DNA of 50,411 nt from Pseudomonadota bacterium (GCA_016201105.1 JACQDN010000052.1:1-50411); one strand, 5' to 3'. Positions 9,150-18,187 are shown, counted from the stretch's first letter. Program-made: numbers and translations. The notes: generated by a model from the sequence alone, not told the origin.

Positions 9150-9380
9150 ATGCGCTTTGAGATTCTGGGCGATATTTCGCAAGCTGAAACTATTGCGACT
9201 GGTTCCGGAATCAGTGAAGTCGCTCGCCTTCGAAGAATCTACGGGCGCGGCCGCTGGCGAAAGCGAAAGGGTTTGGCACAGGTCCGGCTGGCCGATGGCA
9301 CTTTTCACCTCGCTGAAGTACACTGGTACGAAGCCAGCGGCATTGGCCGCAAGGAATTCAAGATTAAGAGATTGCTCTAG
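9150..9380 (+). CDS. Conserved hypothetical small basic protein
   Basis: 76-residue protein rich in Arg and Lys (GRGRWRKRKGLAQVRLADGT in the middle, ending KEFKIKRLL). I recognise the pattern as a small alphaproteobacterial family without known function: a variable N-terminus, the basic GRWRK stretch, ADGT, then EVHWYEASGIGRKE. No membrane segment or cysteine is present. It is followed 9 bases later by another 76-residue conserved protein, and the two probably form one transcript. A role in nucleic-acid contact is possible from the charge alone but not shown. Confidence 0.78.
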   Translation: MRFEILGDISQAETIATGSGISEVARLRRIYGRGRWRKRKGLAQVRLADGTFHLAEVHWYEASGIGRKEFKIKRLL

Positions 9381-9389
9381 AGATCATCG

Positions 9390-9620
9390 ATGGCCAAATC
9401 CGCACCGAAGCAGCTCGTTGTCTGTGTCGAAAACGAAGGCTTTGCCGCCTCGCTCGAAAAACGAAAGATCTACGTTGCGCTTCGCGATCTCGCCGCGGAG
9501 AAGCACGGCATGCTGCGCGTCATCGACGAATCCGGCGAAGACTATATGTATCCCAAGGCCTTTTTTCGTTCAATTGCGTTGCCACAACCCGTCAAGAAAG
9601 CCGTCTTGGCCGCTGCTTGA
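9390..9620 (+). CDS. Conserved hypothetical small protein
   Basis: 76-residue protein with the pattern LVVCVENEGFAASLEKRKIY...RVIDESGEDYMYP, which I recall as a short protein widespread in proteobacteria and without assigned function. It follows the previous small gene after 9 bases in the same direction. One Cys, no membrane segment. The DESGEDYLYP-type stretch is the conserved core and is also seen in proteins sometimes carried near toxin-antitoxin or accessory genes, but I see no partner of that type here. It converges with the ABC exporter gene, with a 90-base gap that holds no clear terminator. Confidence 0.8.
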   Translation: MAKSAPKQLVVCVENEGFAASLEKRKIYVALRDLAAEKHGMLRVIDESGEDYMYPKAFFRSIALPQPVKKAVLAAA

Positions 9621-9710
9621 CGCCGAGGTCCTACACTACCTCCTTCCGATAATCCCCGAACGCGCCATCGCCAAGGTTCGCGTGAGGATTCGGTGGTCAG
9701 AGACTATCGC

Positions 9711-11540
9711 TCATGGCGCGGCTTGTTCGGGATGGGCGGGAACGGAAAGATGACCTTTGTCGATGGTCACGGCACGGTCGCAGAGCGCCAGGCTCTCGCG
9801 GCGGTGCGCGATCATCACGATGGTTGGGCGCGGCGAGAGCTTTGCCAAGCGCCCCAGAATGTCGTGCTCGCTTTTGATGTCTATGGCGTTGGTCGCCTCG
9901 TCCAGCACGAGCAACACAGGCTTGCGCAACAGGCCGCGTGCCAAGGCGATTCGCTGGCGCTCGCCGCCGGACATCAGAGTGCCGCGTTCGCCGACGATCG
10001 TGTCGAGCCCGCTCTCCAGACGGCGCACGAAATCATCGGCGCCGACAAAAGCGAGAGCCGCCCAAATCTCGCTTTCGCTGGCGCCGGGATTGGCCCACAG
10101 CAGGTTGCGTCTCACCGTATCGTGAAACAGGAACGGATCCTGCGAGACATAGGCGATGGCGTTGCGCCACGCCGTCAAACGAGCACCGGCCAGCGGCTTT
10201 CCGCCGACCATCACCAGGCCTTGCTGAGGCGTAAGCAAGCCCACTAGCAAATCCGCGAAGGTGGTTTTGCCGCCACCTGAAGGCCCGCCGACGCCGAGAA
10301 ACTCTCCTTCTTCAATGGTCAATGAGACACCATTGAGGCCACTCTCGGAATCTTCGTCGCTCCGCGTATGGCGGTAGTTCACAGCGCGGAGTTCGATCGC
10401 GCCATTGACGCCGGTGACGCCGTTTGAAGGCAGAGGCGCCGTCTGTTCCAACTCGGTTTCCAGCGCTCGCAATTCTTCGAACGCGGGAAGACTTTGCGCC
10501 AATTGCTGGGCGCCCTGCTGAATCTGGATGGCAGGTCCGCTGATGCGCGCGAAGATCAGGAGCAGCGCGATCAGGATGGAAGGCGGAATTTGGTAGATTC
10601 CGTATCCGACGAACACTGCCAGGGCGCCGACCAGGGCGAAGAGCGTGATGAAGATCGTGCGCGCGAGCGTCTGCTGGCGAATGAAGCCAATTTGGCTTTC
10701 TCGCAGAGCGGTTTGCGTCGCATCGAACTCGTCGACGAAGCTCTTCTGGAGATTCTGCGCCACCGCGAGCTTCAAGCCGCCAAGAAATTGGCCGGCACTG
10801 TTTGCCAGCGCCAGATGACCCCTGGTGACGAGCCTGCCGAGATTTCGCGAACGGATCAGCATGGGTGTCATCGTCGCCGCGGCAGCGATCAGCAGAGCAA
10901 ACGTTATGCCCGTCAGAAGAGGTGACAGCAGAAAGGCGAGCGCGCATTGCACGAGCAGCATCACCAAGGCCACAGCGCATTGCTGCAGGACGTGAGAGGC
11001 GACCGAAAGGCGCTGGATATCGCCGCTCAGGAGATGCGTGATGCGGGCATGGCGCAGTGCCATCACCTGATCCCAGCGGGCAGCCGCCAGCGCATGCATG
11101 ATGCGCGACCGGCGATCGTCGACAAATCCCATCTGCAGCCGCGCCAGCATCGTATCGCGCGCGGAGATCACCAAAGCGCGTATCAGCATCAGCGTGGCAA
11201 AGGCCGCGAGCAGCGCGGCAAGCTGGCCGAGCCGCGTCGTCATCGAGGTGGCGATGAAAAGCTTCAGCGCCAACTCGTGGATCCAGCCCTTGGTCGTGCC
11301 GCTGTCGGTCACCACGGCGAGAATAGGGATGAGCAGGACGATACCGAAACCTTCGAGGATCGCGCCGAGCGCGACCCACAGCGTCACCCAGAGCCCGCGC
11401 CGGCCCGCATAGGACGCAAAAGCGGAAAAGAACGGCGCGGCCGACCGCCAGAGCGATGCAAAGCGCGTGGTTTCCTGTTCTGCCGCCAAGCCTGTCTCCG
11501 AACAACGCGGCCTTGGCCGCTGCGGCGCGAATCGTAGCAC
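9711..11540 (-). CDS. ABC exporter, fused membrane and ATPase domains
   Basis: Half-transporter of 609 residues. The N-terminal half has about six hydrophobic helices (residues 35-330). The nucleotide-binding domain follows, with Walker A GGPSGGGKTT near residue 405, Q-loop YVSQDPFLF, signature MSGGERQR near 510, Walker B VLLVLDEAT near 533 and switch His in VMIAHRRES. It would act as a dimer. The substrate is unknown: it is not visibly CydC/D and has no peptidase domain. The first codon used is GTG at 11540; a TTG at 11489 with CGGAGACAGG before it is an alternative start that removes the first 17 residues. Confidence 0.9.
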   Translation of the reverse strand: MLRFAPQRPRPRCSETGLAAEQETTRFASLWRSAAPFFSAFASYAGRRGLWVTLWVALGAILEGFGIVLLIPILAVVTDSGTTKGWIHELALKLFIATSMTTRLGQLAALLAAFATLMLIRALVISARDTMLARLQMGFVDDRRSRIMHALAAARWDQVMALRHARITHLLSGDIQRLSVASHVLQQCAVALVMLLVQCALAFLLSPLLTGITFALLIAAAATMTPMLIRSRNLGRLVTRGHLALANSAGQFLGGLKLAVAQNLQKSFVDEFDATQTALRESQIGFIRQQTLARTIFITLFALVGALAVFVGYGIYQIPPSILIALLLIFARISGPAIQIQQGAQQLAQSLPAFEELRALETELEQTAPLPSNGVTGVNGAIELRAVNYRHTRSDEDSESGLNGVSLTIEEGEFLGVGGPSGGGKTTFADLLVGLLTPQQGLVMVGGKPLAGARLTAWRNAIAYVSQDPFLFHDTVRRNLLWANPGASESEIWAALAFVGADDFVRRLESGLDTIVGERGTLMSGGERQRIALARGLLRKPVLLVLDEATNAIDIKSEHDILGRLAKLSPRPTIVMIAHRRESLALCDRAVTIDKGHLSVPAHPEQAAP

Positions 11541-11627
11541 GGGCCGGGCGCGTTCCGCGCTGGGCGAAAGGGATTACCGCCAATCCCGGTTCCACTATAG
11601 TCGGGTGACACCTCAAGCCCCGCCGAT

Positions 11628-13406
11628 ATGACCTACACCCCGCCGATTCGCGATCTCACTTTTTCGCTGATGGATGTTGCCGGAGCCGGCGCGTTGCGCA
11701 CCTCCTTCGCACAATTCGACGGCGACACGATTTCGGCCGTGCTGGAGACAGCGGGATCGCTCGCCGCCGATGTGCTGGCGCCGCTCAATCGAGCGGGCGA
11801 CGAGATCGGCGCGCGCATCGAAAATGGCCGGGTCTTTTCCGTGCCCGGCTTCGCCGACGCCTATCGCGCGTTCGCGCAAGGTGGCTGGAATGGACTCGCT
11901 GCCGATCCGAAGTTCGGCGGGCAGGGCCTGCCGAAGGCTTTGGAAGTTTGCGTCTTCGAAATGATCCAGAGCGCCAATATGGCGTTCGGCCTTTGTCCGA
12001 TGCTGACGCAAGGCGCGATCGAAGCGCTCAGCGAACACGGCACCGAACGGCAGAAGGCGCTTTATCTTCCCAAACTCGTGTCCGGGGAATGGACCGGCAC
12101 GATGAATCTGACGGAGCCGCAGGCTGGATCGGATCTGGCCGCTCTGCGCACGCGCGCGGAACCAGACGGCAAGGGTGGCTACAGGCTCTTCGGTCAGAAG
12201 ATTTTCATCACCTGGGGCGATCACGACATGGCCGAGAACATCGTCCATCTCGTGCTCGCCCGTCTTCGCGGTGCGCCGGCCGGCAATCGCGGCATCTCCT
12301 TGTTCCTCGCGCCGAAACGTCTGGTAAGTGAAGACGGCAAACTTGGCGCCGCCAATGCGCTCAAGCCCAACAGTATCGAACACAAGCTCGGCATTCACGG
12401 CTCGCCCACTTGCGTCATGCAATATGACGGCGCGCAGGCAGAGCTCATCGGCGTCGAGAATCAGGGTCTCGCGCAGATGTTCACGATGATGAACGCCGCG
12501 CGGCTGCATGTCGGCGTGCAAGGTGTCGCCATTGCCAACCGCGCCTATCAGCAGGCGCTGGCGTTTTCCCTGGAACGCAAGCAGGGCCGTTCCGCCTGGA
12601 CAGGCGAATATCCGGCGCGGATCTTCGATCACCCCGATATCCGCCGCATGCTGATGCTGATGAAGGCGAAAGTGGAGGCGGCGCGTGCCATTTGCCTCTC
12701 TACTGCCGTCGCTGCCGATCTGGCGAAAGTCGCCGCCGATCCGGCGACGCGCGAGAAAGCGAGATTGCGCGAAGAACTGCTTACGCCGATTGCCAAAGCG
12801 TGGTCGACCGACATTGGCGTGGAAGTGGCCTCGCTCGGTGTGCAGGTTCATGGCGGCATGGGGTTCATCGAGGAAACCGGCGCGGCCCAGCACTACCGCG
12901 ACGCCCGTATCGCGCCGATCTATGAAGGCACCAACGGCATTCAGGCCATCGATTTGATAGGCCGCAAACTCGCGCTCAACAACGGCCTGGCCGTCAACGA
13001 ATTGCTGGAGGAGATTGCGACGACATCGTCGGCGCTCAAGGCGTCATCCGACGAATGGCTGCATGCCGTCGCGGAGCGTATTGATGTCGCCATAGATTTG
13101 GCGCGCACGGCGAGCGCCTGGCTCATCGAACATCGCGGTCACGCTCAGCCCGATGCGCTGGCCGGCGCCGCGCCCTATCTCGAAATGCTGGGCGGCTTGG
13201 TCGGCGGCTGGATGCTGGGGAAAGGCGCGCTTGTCGCGTCGGAGCGGATGAAATCCGGCGACGCCGATCTTTATTGGCGGACAAAGATTGGATTGGCGCG
13301 GGTGTTCGCCGATCATGTGCTGTCGCAATCCCAAGGTCTCGCCGCGGCGGTGATGCAAGGCGCCTACGACCTGTACAAGACAACGCCCGAGGCGCTCGGC
13401 GCATAA
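11628..13406 (+). CDS. Acyl-CoA dehydrogenase
   Basis: FAD-dependent acyl-CoA dehydrogenase of 592 residues, the longer FadE-like type with an extra C-terminal domain. Markers: N-terminal MTYTPPIRDLTFSL, MNLTEPQAGSDLAALRTRA near residue 160, IFITWGDHD near 190, GGMGFIEETGAAQHYRDARI near 410 and IYEGTNGIQA near 432, whose Glu is the catalytic base. It catalyses the first oxidation of fatty or related acyl-CoA and hands electrons to ETF. The stop overlaps the start of the MFS gene by one base (TAATG), so permease and enzyme are coupled. An 87-base divergent region separates it from the ABC exporter. Confidence 0.95.
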   Translation: MTYTPPIRDLTFSLMDVAGAGALRTSFAQFDGDTISAVLETAGSLAADVLAPLNRAGDEIGARIENGRVFSVPGFADAYRAFAQGGWNGLAADPKFGGQGLPKALEVCVFEMIQSANMAFGLCPMLTQGAIEALSEHGTERQKALYLPKLVSGEWTGTMNLTEPQAGSDLAALRTRAEPDGKGGYRLFGQKIFITWGDHDMAENIVHLVLARLRGAPAGNRGISLFLAPKRLVSEDGKLGAANALKPNSIEHKLGIHGSPTCVMQYDGAQAELIGVENQGLAQMFTMMNAARLHVGVQGVAIANRAYQQALAFSLERKQGRSAWTGEYPARIFDHPDIRRMLMLMKAKVEAARAICLSTAVAADLAKVAADPATREKARLREELLTPIAKAWSTDIGVEVASLGVQVHGGMGFIEETGAAQHYRDARIAPIYEGTNGIQAIDLIGRKLALNNGLAVNELLEEIATTSSALKASSDEWLHAVAERIDVAIDLARTASAWLIEHRGHAQPDALAGAAPYLEMLGGLVGGWMLGKGALVASERMKSGDADLYWRTKIGLARVFADHVLSQSQGLAAAVMQGAYDLYKTTPEALGA

Positions 13407-14704
13407 TGGACAAGGAAGTACCCACCGAAGGCTCGCTGGAGGAGCGCGAGGCTGCTTACGACCGCTTCGTGCGCGACAATCTCAAGCGCAACTATGCCGG
13501 CCACTATCTGCACGGCATGCTGGGCATGACGGGATTTCGTCTCGTCAATGCGCCGACTTTCGTTCCGGCTTATCTAAATCTTCTGTCACATTCGGACGCG
13601 ATTGTCGGGTTGGGACTCGCTTTGCAACAGTTGGGCGGCATCATCTCGCCCATCGTGGGCGCTGCCCATATCGAGCACCGAAAACGCGTGCTGCCGGTCT
13701 CCATGACCATGGGCACTTTGATGCGAGTGCAGATCCTGGGGCTTGCGCTCTCGGGATGGCTGCTCTCGGGTACGCCGTTGCTCATCGCGGTGATGTTTTT
13801 CCTCTTCATGCTGGGACTGTTCACCGGGCCGCAGCGCGTGGCGTTTCAGTTTCTCCTCGCCAAAGTCATCCCCATCGAGTGGCGCGGCCGCCTGCAGGGC
13901 TGGCGCAATATGACAGGTGGGTTGATCGCGGCCGTGCTGTCCTATTTCGCGGGCGTCTATTTCATTGGGCCCAATCTGCTCGGCAACGGCTATGCCGTGA
14001 CGTTTCTCGTCGCCTTCGTGCTGACAAGCCTTGGGCTTGCCGCCATTCGCATCCTGATGCGCGAGCCCGAGCCGCCGACGATCCGCGACCGCACGCCCTT
14101 GCGCGAGCGGCTGCGCGATGTTCCCGCGCTCTTAAAAAGCGATCGCGGGTTCTTCTGGTTCATGTTCGCGCGCACGTTCGCGATCGCGGGTCGCGTCGCC
14201 GCGCCGTTTTACATTCTCTACGTCAGCGCGGTGATGCCGCTCACCGGTCACAATATCGGACTGCTCTCCTTCGCTTATCTCATGGCCGACACGGTCACCA
14301 ATCTGGCCTGGGGCACCATGGCCGATAAATCCGGTTTCCGCTCCACCATGGTGGTGGCGCTCGTGATCTGGATCGCTTCCACTGTCTTCCTGATGGAAGT
14401 GCATCAGGTTTGGCTCATCTTCATCGCCTTCTTCGGCCTGGGCGCGGCGCAATCGGGCTACATGATGAGCTCGCAGAACATCGTCTTCGAGTTCGGCCAT
14501 CGCGACGACGTGGCCATGCGCCTGGCGATCTCCAATACTGCGGAGAGCGTGATGTCGGCGCTGGGGCCGCTGGCCGGCGGCTTGATCGCCACGTCTTTCG
14601 GTTATGAGCCGGTTTTTTGGCTCTCGGTGGCCTTTGAAATTGTCGCGCTGGCCATCATGATCGGCTGGGTAAAAGAGCCGCGCAAGGCACGACAAAGAGC
14701 GTGA
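13406..14704 (+). CDS. MFS transporter
   Basis: Major facilitator permease of 432 residues with about twelve hydrophobic segments. The start chosen is the ATG overlapping the stop of the acyl-CoA dehydrogenase; the longer open frame runs back inside that gene and is rejected. A soluble N-terminal tail of about 45 residues precedes the first helix. Arg-rich cytoplasmic loops (IEHRKRVLP after helix 2, and REPEPPTIRDRTPLRERLRD between the two halves near residue 225) are visible. Coupling to an acyl-CoA dehydrogenase suggests uptake of a carboxylic acid or efflux of a product; the substrate cannot be read from the sequence. Confidence 0.9.
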   Translation: MDKEVPTEGSLEEREAAYDRFVRDNLKRNYAGHYLHGMLGMTGFRLVNAPTFVPAYLNLLSHSDAIVGLGLALQQLGGIISPIVGAAHIEHRKRVLPVSMTMGTLMRVQILGLALSGWLLSGTPLLIAVMFFLFMLGLFTGPQRVAFQFLLAKVIPIEWRGRLQGWRNMTGGLIAAVLSYFAGVYFIGPNLLGNGYAVTFLVAFVLTSLGLAAIRILMREPEPPTIRDRTPLRERLRDVPALLKSDRGFFWFMFARTFAIAGRVAAPFYILYVSAVMPLTGHNIGLLSFAYLMADTVTNLAWGTMADKSGFRSTMVVALVIWIASTVFLMEVHQVWLIFIAFFGLGAAQSGYMMSSQNIVFEFGHRDDVAMRLAISNTAESVMSALGPLAGGLIATSFGYEPVFWLSVAFEIVALAIMIGWVKEPRKARQRA

Positions 14705-14723
14705 ACTTCATTCTGGGGGTCTT

Positions 14724-16478
14724 ATGAAAAGCCTGAAATGGATCGCTGCAATTGCGGCTTCAGTGTCGGTGACGGCTATCGTCGTCGCGCAATCCGCCCC
14801 TGCACCCGCCTTCGATGTCCTGATCGCGAACGGCATGATCTATGACGGCTCCGGCGGAACCCCCTTCAAGGGCGAAGTCGCCATCAAAGGCGATCGCATC
14901 GTCTATGTCGGCCCGCATGCGAGCGGCACCGCCACGCGTACGATCGACGCCAAAGGTAAAGCGGTCGCGCCCGGTTTCATCAATATGCTGAGCTGGGCGA
15001 ACGAATCTCTGCTCGTCGACGGGCGCGGGCAAAGCGATCTGCGCCAGGGCGTGACGCTGGAAGTGATGGGCGAGGGCGAGTCCATGGGCCCGCTCACGCC
15101 CGAGATGAAGCAGCATATGGAACAGCGCCAGATCGATATTCACTACAAGATCGATTGGACGACGTTGGGTGACTATCTCTCGAAGCTCGAAAAACAAGGC
15201 GTTTCGATGAACGTCGCCTCCTTCGTCGGCGCGGCGACGGCACGAATCCACGAATTGGGCGAAAAGAATGTCGCTCCCACGCCCGCGCAGCTCGCCAAGA
15301 TGCAGGCCCTGGTTCACGATGCCATGGAAGAAGGCGCACTCGGTGTCGGCTCGGCGCTGATTTATTCGCCCGCCAACTACGCCAAAACGCCTGAGCTGGT
15401 CGCGCTGACCAAGGAAGCGGCCCTGTGCGGGGGCATGTACATTTCCCACATGCGCAACGAAGGCAATCACGTGCTCGACGGCGTCGATGAGCTGATTTCC
15501 ATCAGCCGCCAATCCGGCGCCCCAGCCGAGATCTATCACATGAAGGCCGCGGGCAAGCCGAACTGGAACAAGCTACCGGAGATGATCGCCAAGATTGAAG
15601 CTGCACGCAAAGCTGGCTTGCGCATCACCGCGAATATGTACACCTACACGGCCGGCGCCACGGGGCTCGACGCCGCCATGCCGCCCTGGGTGCAGGACGG
15701 CGGATTGGAAGCTTGGATCGCGCGGCTCAAGGATCCAAAGATCCGCAAGCGCGTGATCGCCGAAATGCGCAATCCCTTCACCAAGTGGGACAATCTCTAC
15801 GCCCTGGCAGGACCCGAAAACACGCTGATGCTGTCGTTCAAGAACGAAGCGCTGAAGCCGCTAACCGGCAAACGCCTCAGCGAAATCGCCAAGATGTGGA
15901 AAGAGAGTCCGGAAGACACCGCCATCGATCTCGTGATCAAGGACGGTTCGCGCGTGGGCGTCGCGTACTTCTTGATGTCCGAAGAAAATGTTGCACGTGA
16001 AACGGCGCTGCCGTTCATGAGCTTCGGGTCGGACGAAGCAGCGCAGGCGCCTGAAGGCGTGTTCCTCAAATCCGCCGCCCATCCGCGCGCCTATGGTAAC
16101 GTCGCGCGCCTGCTCGGCAAGTATGTGCGCGAGGAAAAGAAGCTCAGTTTGCAGGACGCCGTGCGCAAGCTCTCCGCGCAACCTGCGACGAATCTCTCGC
16201 TCCACGATCGCGGGATGCTGAAAGCGGGAAATTTTGCCGATGTGGTCATCTTCGATCCCGCCACTATTCAGGACCACGCGACCTACGAGAAGTCGCAAGT
16301 CTTTGCCACCGGTGTCAGCGAAGTCTTCGTCAACGGCCAGGAAGCCTTGAGGGACGGCGAGCCGACGGGCGCGCATTCGGGGCGCTTCGTGCGCGGCCGC
16401 GCCTGGAAGGGTTGGCCGGACGGCGGCTGCCGCAAATCGGCCAAGGATTGGTCGTGGGAGTGGTCTACGAAGCTGTAA
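14724..16478 (+). CDS. Amidohydrolase, N-acyl-D-amino-acid deacylase-like, exported
   Basis: 584-residue amidohydrolase-superfamily protein with a signal peptide (hydrophobic stretch in residues 7-22, AQSAPAPAF after it). The opening strand FDVLIANGMIYDGSGG and the closing GNFADVVIFDPATI match D-aminoacylase-like enzymes, and SHMRNEGNH near residue 238, EIYHMKAAG near 270 and FGSDEA near 433 keep the later metal and catalytic positions. The usual HxH motif after APGFI is missing: the sequence there is NMLSWANESL. It may bind a single metal or use another set of ligands. The facing D-amino-acid-oxidase-like gene overlaps the 3' end by 14 bases. Confidence 0.87.
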   Translation: MKSLKWIAAIAASVSVTAIVVAQSAPAPAFDVLIANGMIYDGSGGTPFKGEVAIKGDRIVYVGPHASGTATRTIDAKGKAVAPGFINMLSWANESLLVDGRGQSDLRQGVTLEVMGEGESMGPLTPEMKQHMEQRQIDIHYKIDWTTLGDYLSKLEKQGVSMNVASFVGAATARIHELGEKNVAPTPAQLAKMQALVHDAMEEGALGVGSALIYSPANYAKTPELVALTKEAALCGGMYISHMRNEGNHVLDGVDELISISRQSGAPAEIYHMKAAGKPNWNKLPEMIAKIEAARKAGLRITANMYTYTAGATGLDAAMPPWVQDGGLEAWIARLKDPKIRKRVIAEMRNPFTKWDNLYALAGPENTLMLSFKNEALKPLTGKRLSEIAKMWKESPEDTAIDLVIKDGSRVGVAYFLMSEENVARETALPFMSFGSDEAAQAPEGVFLKSAAHPRAYGNVARLLGKYVREEKKLSLQDAVRKLSAQPATNLSLHDRGMLKAGNFADVVIFDPATIQDHATYEKSQVFATGVSEVFVNGQEALRDGEPTGAHSGRFVRGRAWKGWPDGGCRKSAKDWSWEWSTKL

Positions 16479-17592
16479 ACCGCGCCGGCGAAAGCGCGCG
16501 CACGTCGACGCCACACGCGGTGATGTGTGCGGGAACTTCGTTGCCTTGCACCAGGGCCGCGGTGAGTTCGCCCATGGCCGGTGCTGTTTGAATGCCATAA
16601 CCGCCCTGACCGGCAAGCCAGAAAAAACCTTTGGCGCTTGGCGCGAACCCGGCAACGAGCGAACGATCGGGCGCGAAGGTGCGCAGGCCCGCCCATTTGC
16701 TCTGCACGCGGCGAATGGAGAGCGTCGTCGCGCGTTCGATGTGATCGATAGCCAGCGCCACGTCCAACTCGTCGGGTTGGGCATCGCAGGGCGGGCTCGG
16801 TGTTTCGTCGGCGGGAGTTAAGAAGATATTGCCTGCATCCGGCTTGAAATAGAATTGCTCGGCGATGTCGATGACCATCGGCCAGGAATCGATCGACATA
16901 TTCTCCGGCGCCGGCACCAGAACGGCGGTACGGCGCAAGGGTTGAAGTCCGATGGGAGGAACGGCTGCAAGCTTTGCGATTTCGTCCGCCCAGGCTCCGG
17001 CTGCGTTCACAACGACACCCGCGCGAAAGTCACCTGCAGACGTTCGCACATTCCATAGGTCGTTTTCGTACCGCAGTGACGTCACTGCCGCGTTGGTGAG
17101 AACTTGCCCGCCGGATTTGCGCAGCATACGCAAATAGCCCTGGTGCAAGGCATTCACATCGACGTCGTGCGCTCCCGCTTCGTAAAGGGCGGCCGCGACC
17201 GCTTCGCCGCGCAAGATGGGACAGCGGCGCAGCGCTTCCTGAGGCGTCACGCGCACAGTGTCCGCCGCCACATCGAGTGCGGCGATGAAATCTTCGAGCT
17301 CCTTCATCTGATCCTGGCGCGCGATATAGAGCGCGCCCCGCGGCCTCACCAGCGCACCGTCCGTAAAGTCTTTCGGCGGATTGAAAAAGAAATCGCGGCT
17401 CGCACGCGTCAGTGCCCTCACAGACTCGTTGCCGTAACTTTCCGAAAACAGCGCCGCCGAGCGGCCGGTGGTGTGATAGCCCGGCTGGCTCTCGCGCTCG
17501 AGAACCGCCACGCGATGGGTGCGCGCAAGGTGCGCACCGGCCGACGCGCCCGCGATGCCGGCGCCGATGATGAGAATGTCGAAGTCGCTCAC
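16465..17592 (-). CDS. FAD-dependent oxidoreductase, D-amino-acid oxidase/dehydrogenase-like
   Basis: DAO-superfamily flavoprotein of 375 residues. The FAD Rossmann motif ILIIGAGIAGASAG is at residues 5-18, followed by EREsqpgYHTTGRSA with the YHTTGRSA signature, and the C-terminal GFFWLAGQGGYGIQTAP FAD contact is near residue 330. By family it oxidises a D-amino acid or a secondary amine. The GTG at 17592 is preferred: a longer frame begins with TTG at 17628 but runs into the promoter of the divergent Rrf2 gene. Facing a D-aminoacylase-like gene, it could complete deacylation and then oxidation of N-acyl-D-amino acids, which is inference. Confidence 0.88.
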   Translation of the reverse strand: MSDFDILIIGAGIAGASAGAHLARTHRVAVLERESQPGYHTTGRSAALFSESYGNESVRALTRASRDFFFNPPKDFTDGALVRPRGALYIARQDQMKELEDFIAALDVAADTVRVTPQEALRRCPILRGEAVAAALYEAGAHDVDVNALHQGYLRMLRKSGGQVLTNAAVTSLRYENDLWNVRTSAGDFRAGVVVNAAGAWADEIAKLAAVPPIGLQPLRRTAVLVPAPENMSIDSWPMVIDIAEQFYFKPDAGNIFLTPADETPSPPCDAQPDELDVALAIDHIERATTLSIRRVQSKWAGLRTFAPDRSLVAGFAPSAKGFFWLAGQGGYGIQTAPAMGELTAALVQGNEVPAHITACGVDVRALSPARFTAS

Positions 17593-17617
17593 CCCTCGCC
17601 TATAGAACACTGGCTTC

Positions 17618-17664
17618 TTGACGGACAAGTGCCAAAGACCGATATCCCTATAGAATCTATCGGT
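17618..17664 (+). promoter_or_regulatory. Promoter and inverted repeat in front of the Rrf2-type gene
   Basis: TTGACG at 17618-17623 may be the -35 element, with GATATC at 17641-17646 (17-base spacer) as a weak -10. Over and after the -10 lies an inverted repeat, ACCGATA (17638-17644) and TATCGGT (17658-17664), with CTATAGAATCTAT inside. The position, just before the regulator start at 17673, suggests autorepression. Confidence 0.5.
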
Positions 17665-17672
17665 GAAACCGG

Positions 17673-18110
17673 ATGTTGTCGCAGAAGGGCCGTTACGCGC
17701 TGCATGCGCTTCTCGTCCTCGCCGCCCAGAAGAACGGCGAGCCGATGATGATCGCCGACATTGCCGAGAAGGCGCGGGTGCCGCGCAAATTCCTCGAGCA
17801 GATTCTCCTGGAGCTGAGAAAGCGCGGGATTTTGCGCAGCCAGCGGGGCAGGCAGGGCGGCTACATGCTGGGGCGGTCCGCCAAAGAGATCAGCTTTGCC
17901 GACATCATCCGCGTCACCGATGGGCCGCTGGCATTGAGTCCCTGTGTCAGCGTCACCGCCTATCAGCGCTGCGAAGACTGCGAAGACGAAGCCACCTGCG
18001 CCATCCGCAAGGCGCTGCTGGCCGCCCGCGATGCCACGGCTGCCGTCCTCGAAACCCAAACCCTGGCGGGCGCATCCTCCACCCCCCGCCGCACCCGGCG
18101 CGGCGCTTAA
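17673..18110 (+). CDS. Rrf2 family transcriptional regulator
   Basis: 145-residue winged-helix regulator. The N-terminus MLSQKGRYALHALLVLA, the KARVPRKFLEQILLELRKRGIL recognition helix and the RGRQGGYMLGR wing are typical of Rrf2/IscR/CymR proteins. It has Cys at residues 91, 100, 103 and 109; three of these could hold an Fe-S cluster as in IscR (Cys 92, 98, 104), though the spacing differs. Its location directly before a sulfate uptake operon, with inverted repeats in front of both, suggests control of sulfur assimilation as with CymR-type members. The C-terminal 25 residues are low-complexity and basic. Confidence 0.93.
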   Translation: MLSQKGRYALHALLVLAAQKNGEPMMIADIAEKARVPRKFLEQILLELRKRGILRSQRGRQGGYMLGRSAKEISFADIIRVTDGPLALSPCVSVTAYQRCEDCEDEATCAIRKALLAARDATAAVLETQTLAGASSTPRRTRRGA

Positions 18111-18142
18111 CCCTTCCAAATCCCGCTTTCGGCTCTAGTGCC

Positions 18143-18187
18143 TTGAAATCTCTTACTCCTTAATCTCTATTGACTCGATAGAGATTA
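18143..18187 (+). promoter_or_regulatory. Promoter with perfect 10-bp inverted repeat before the sulfate operon
   Basis: TAATCTCTAT (18161-18170), 7 bases, then ATAGAGATTA (18178-18187), a perfect repeat of 10 bp per arm. A possible -35 TTGAAA lies at 18143-18148 and, 17 bases on, TCTATT at 18166-18171 as -10, inside the left arm. Binding there would block transcription of porin-sbp-cysTWA. The adjacent Rrf2-type protein is the likely binder. Confidence 0.6.

Noticed and set aside
9711..11540. ABC exporter as CydC or CydD for the cydAB oxidase
   Set aside because: It is a single half-transporter 8 kb away with other genes between, and no CydCD-specific feature could be seen.
12952..12965. 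FNR-like TTGATAGGCCGCAA
   Set aside because: It is inside the acyl-CoA dehydrogenase coding region and matches 8 of 10 by chance.
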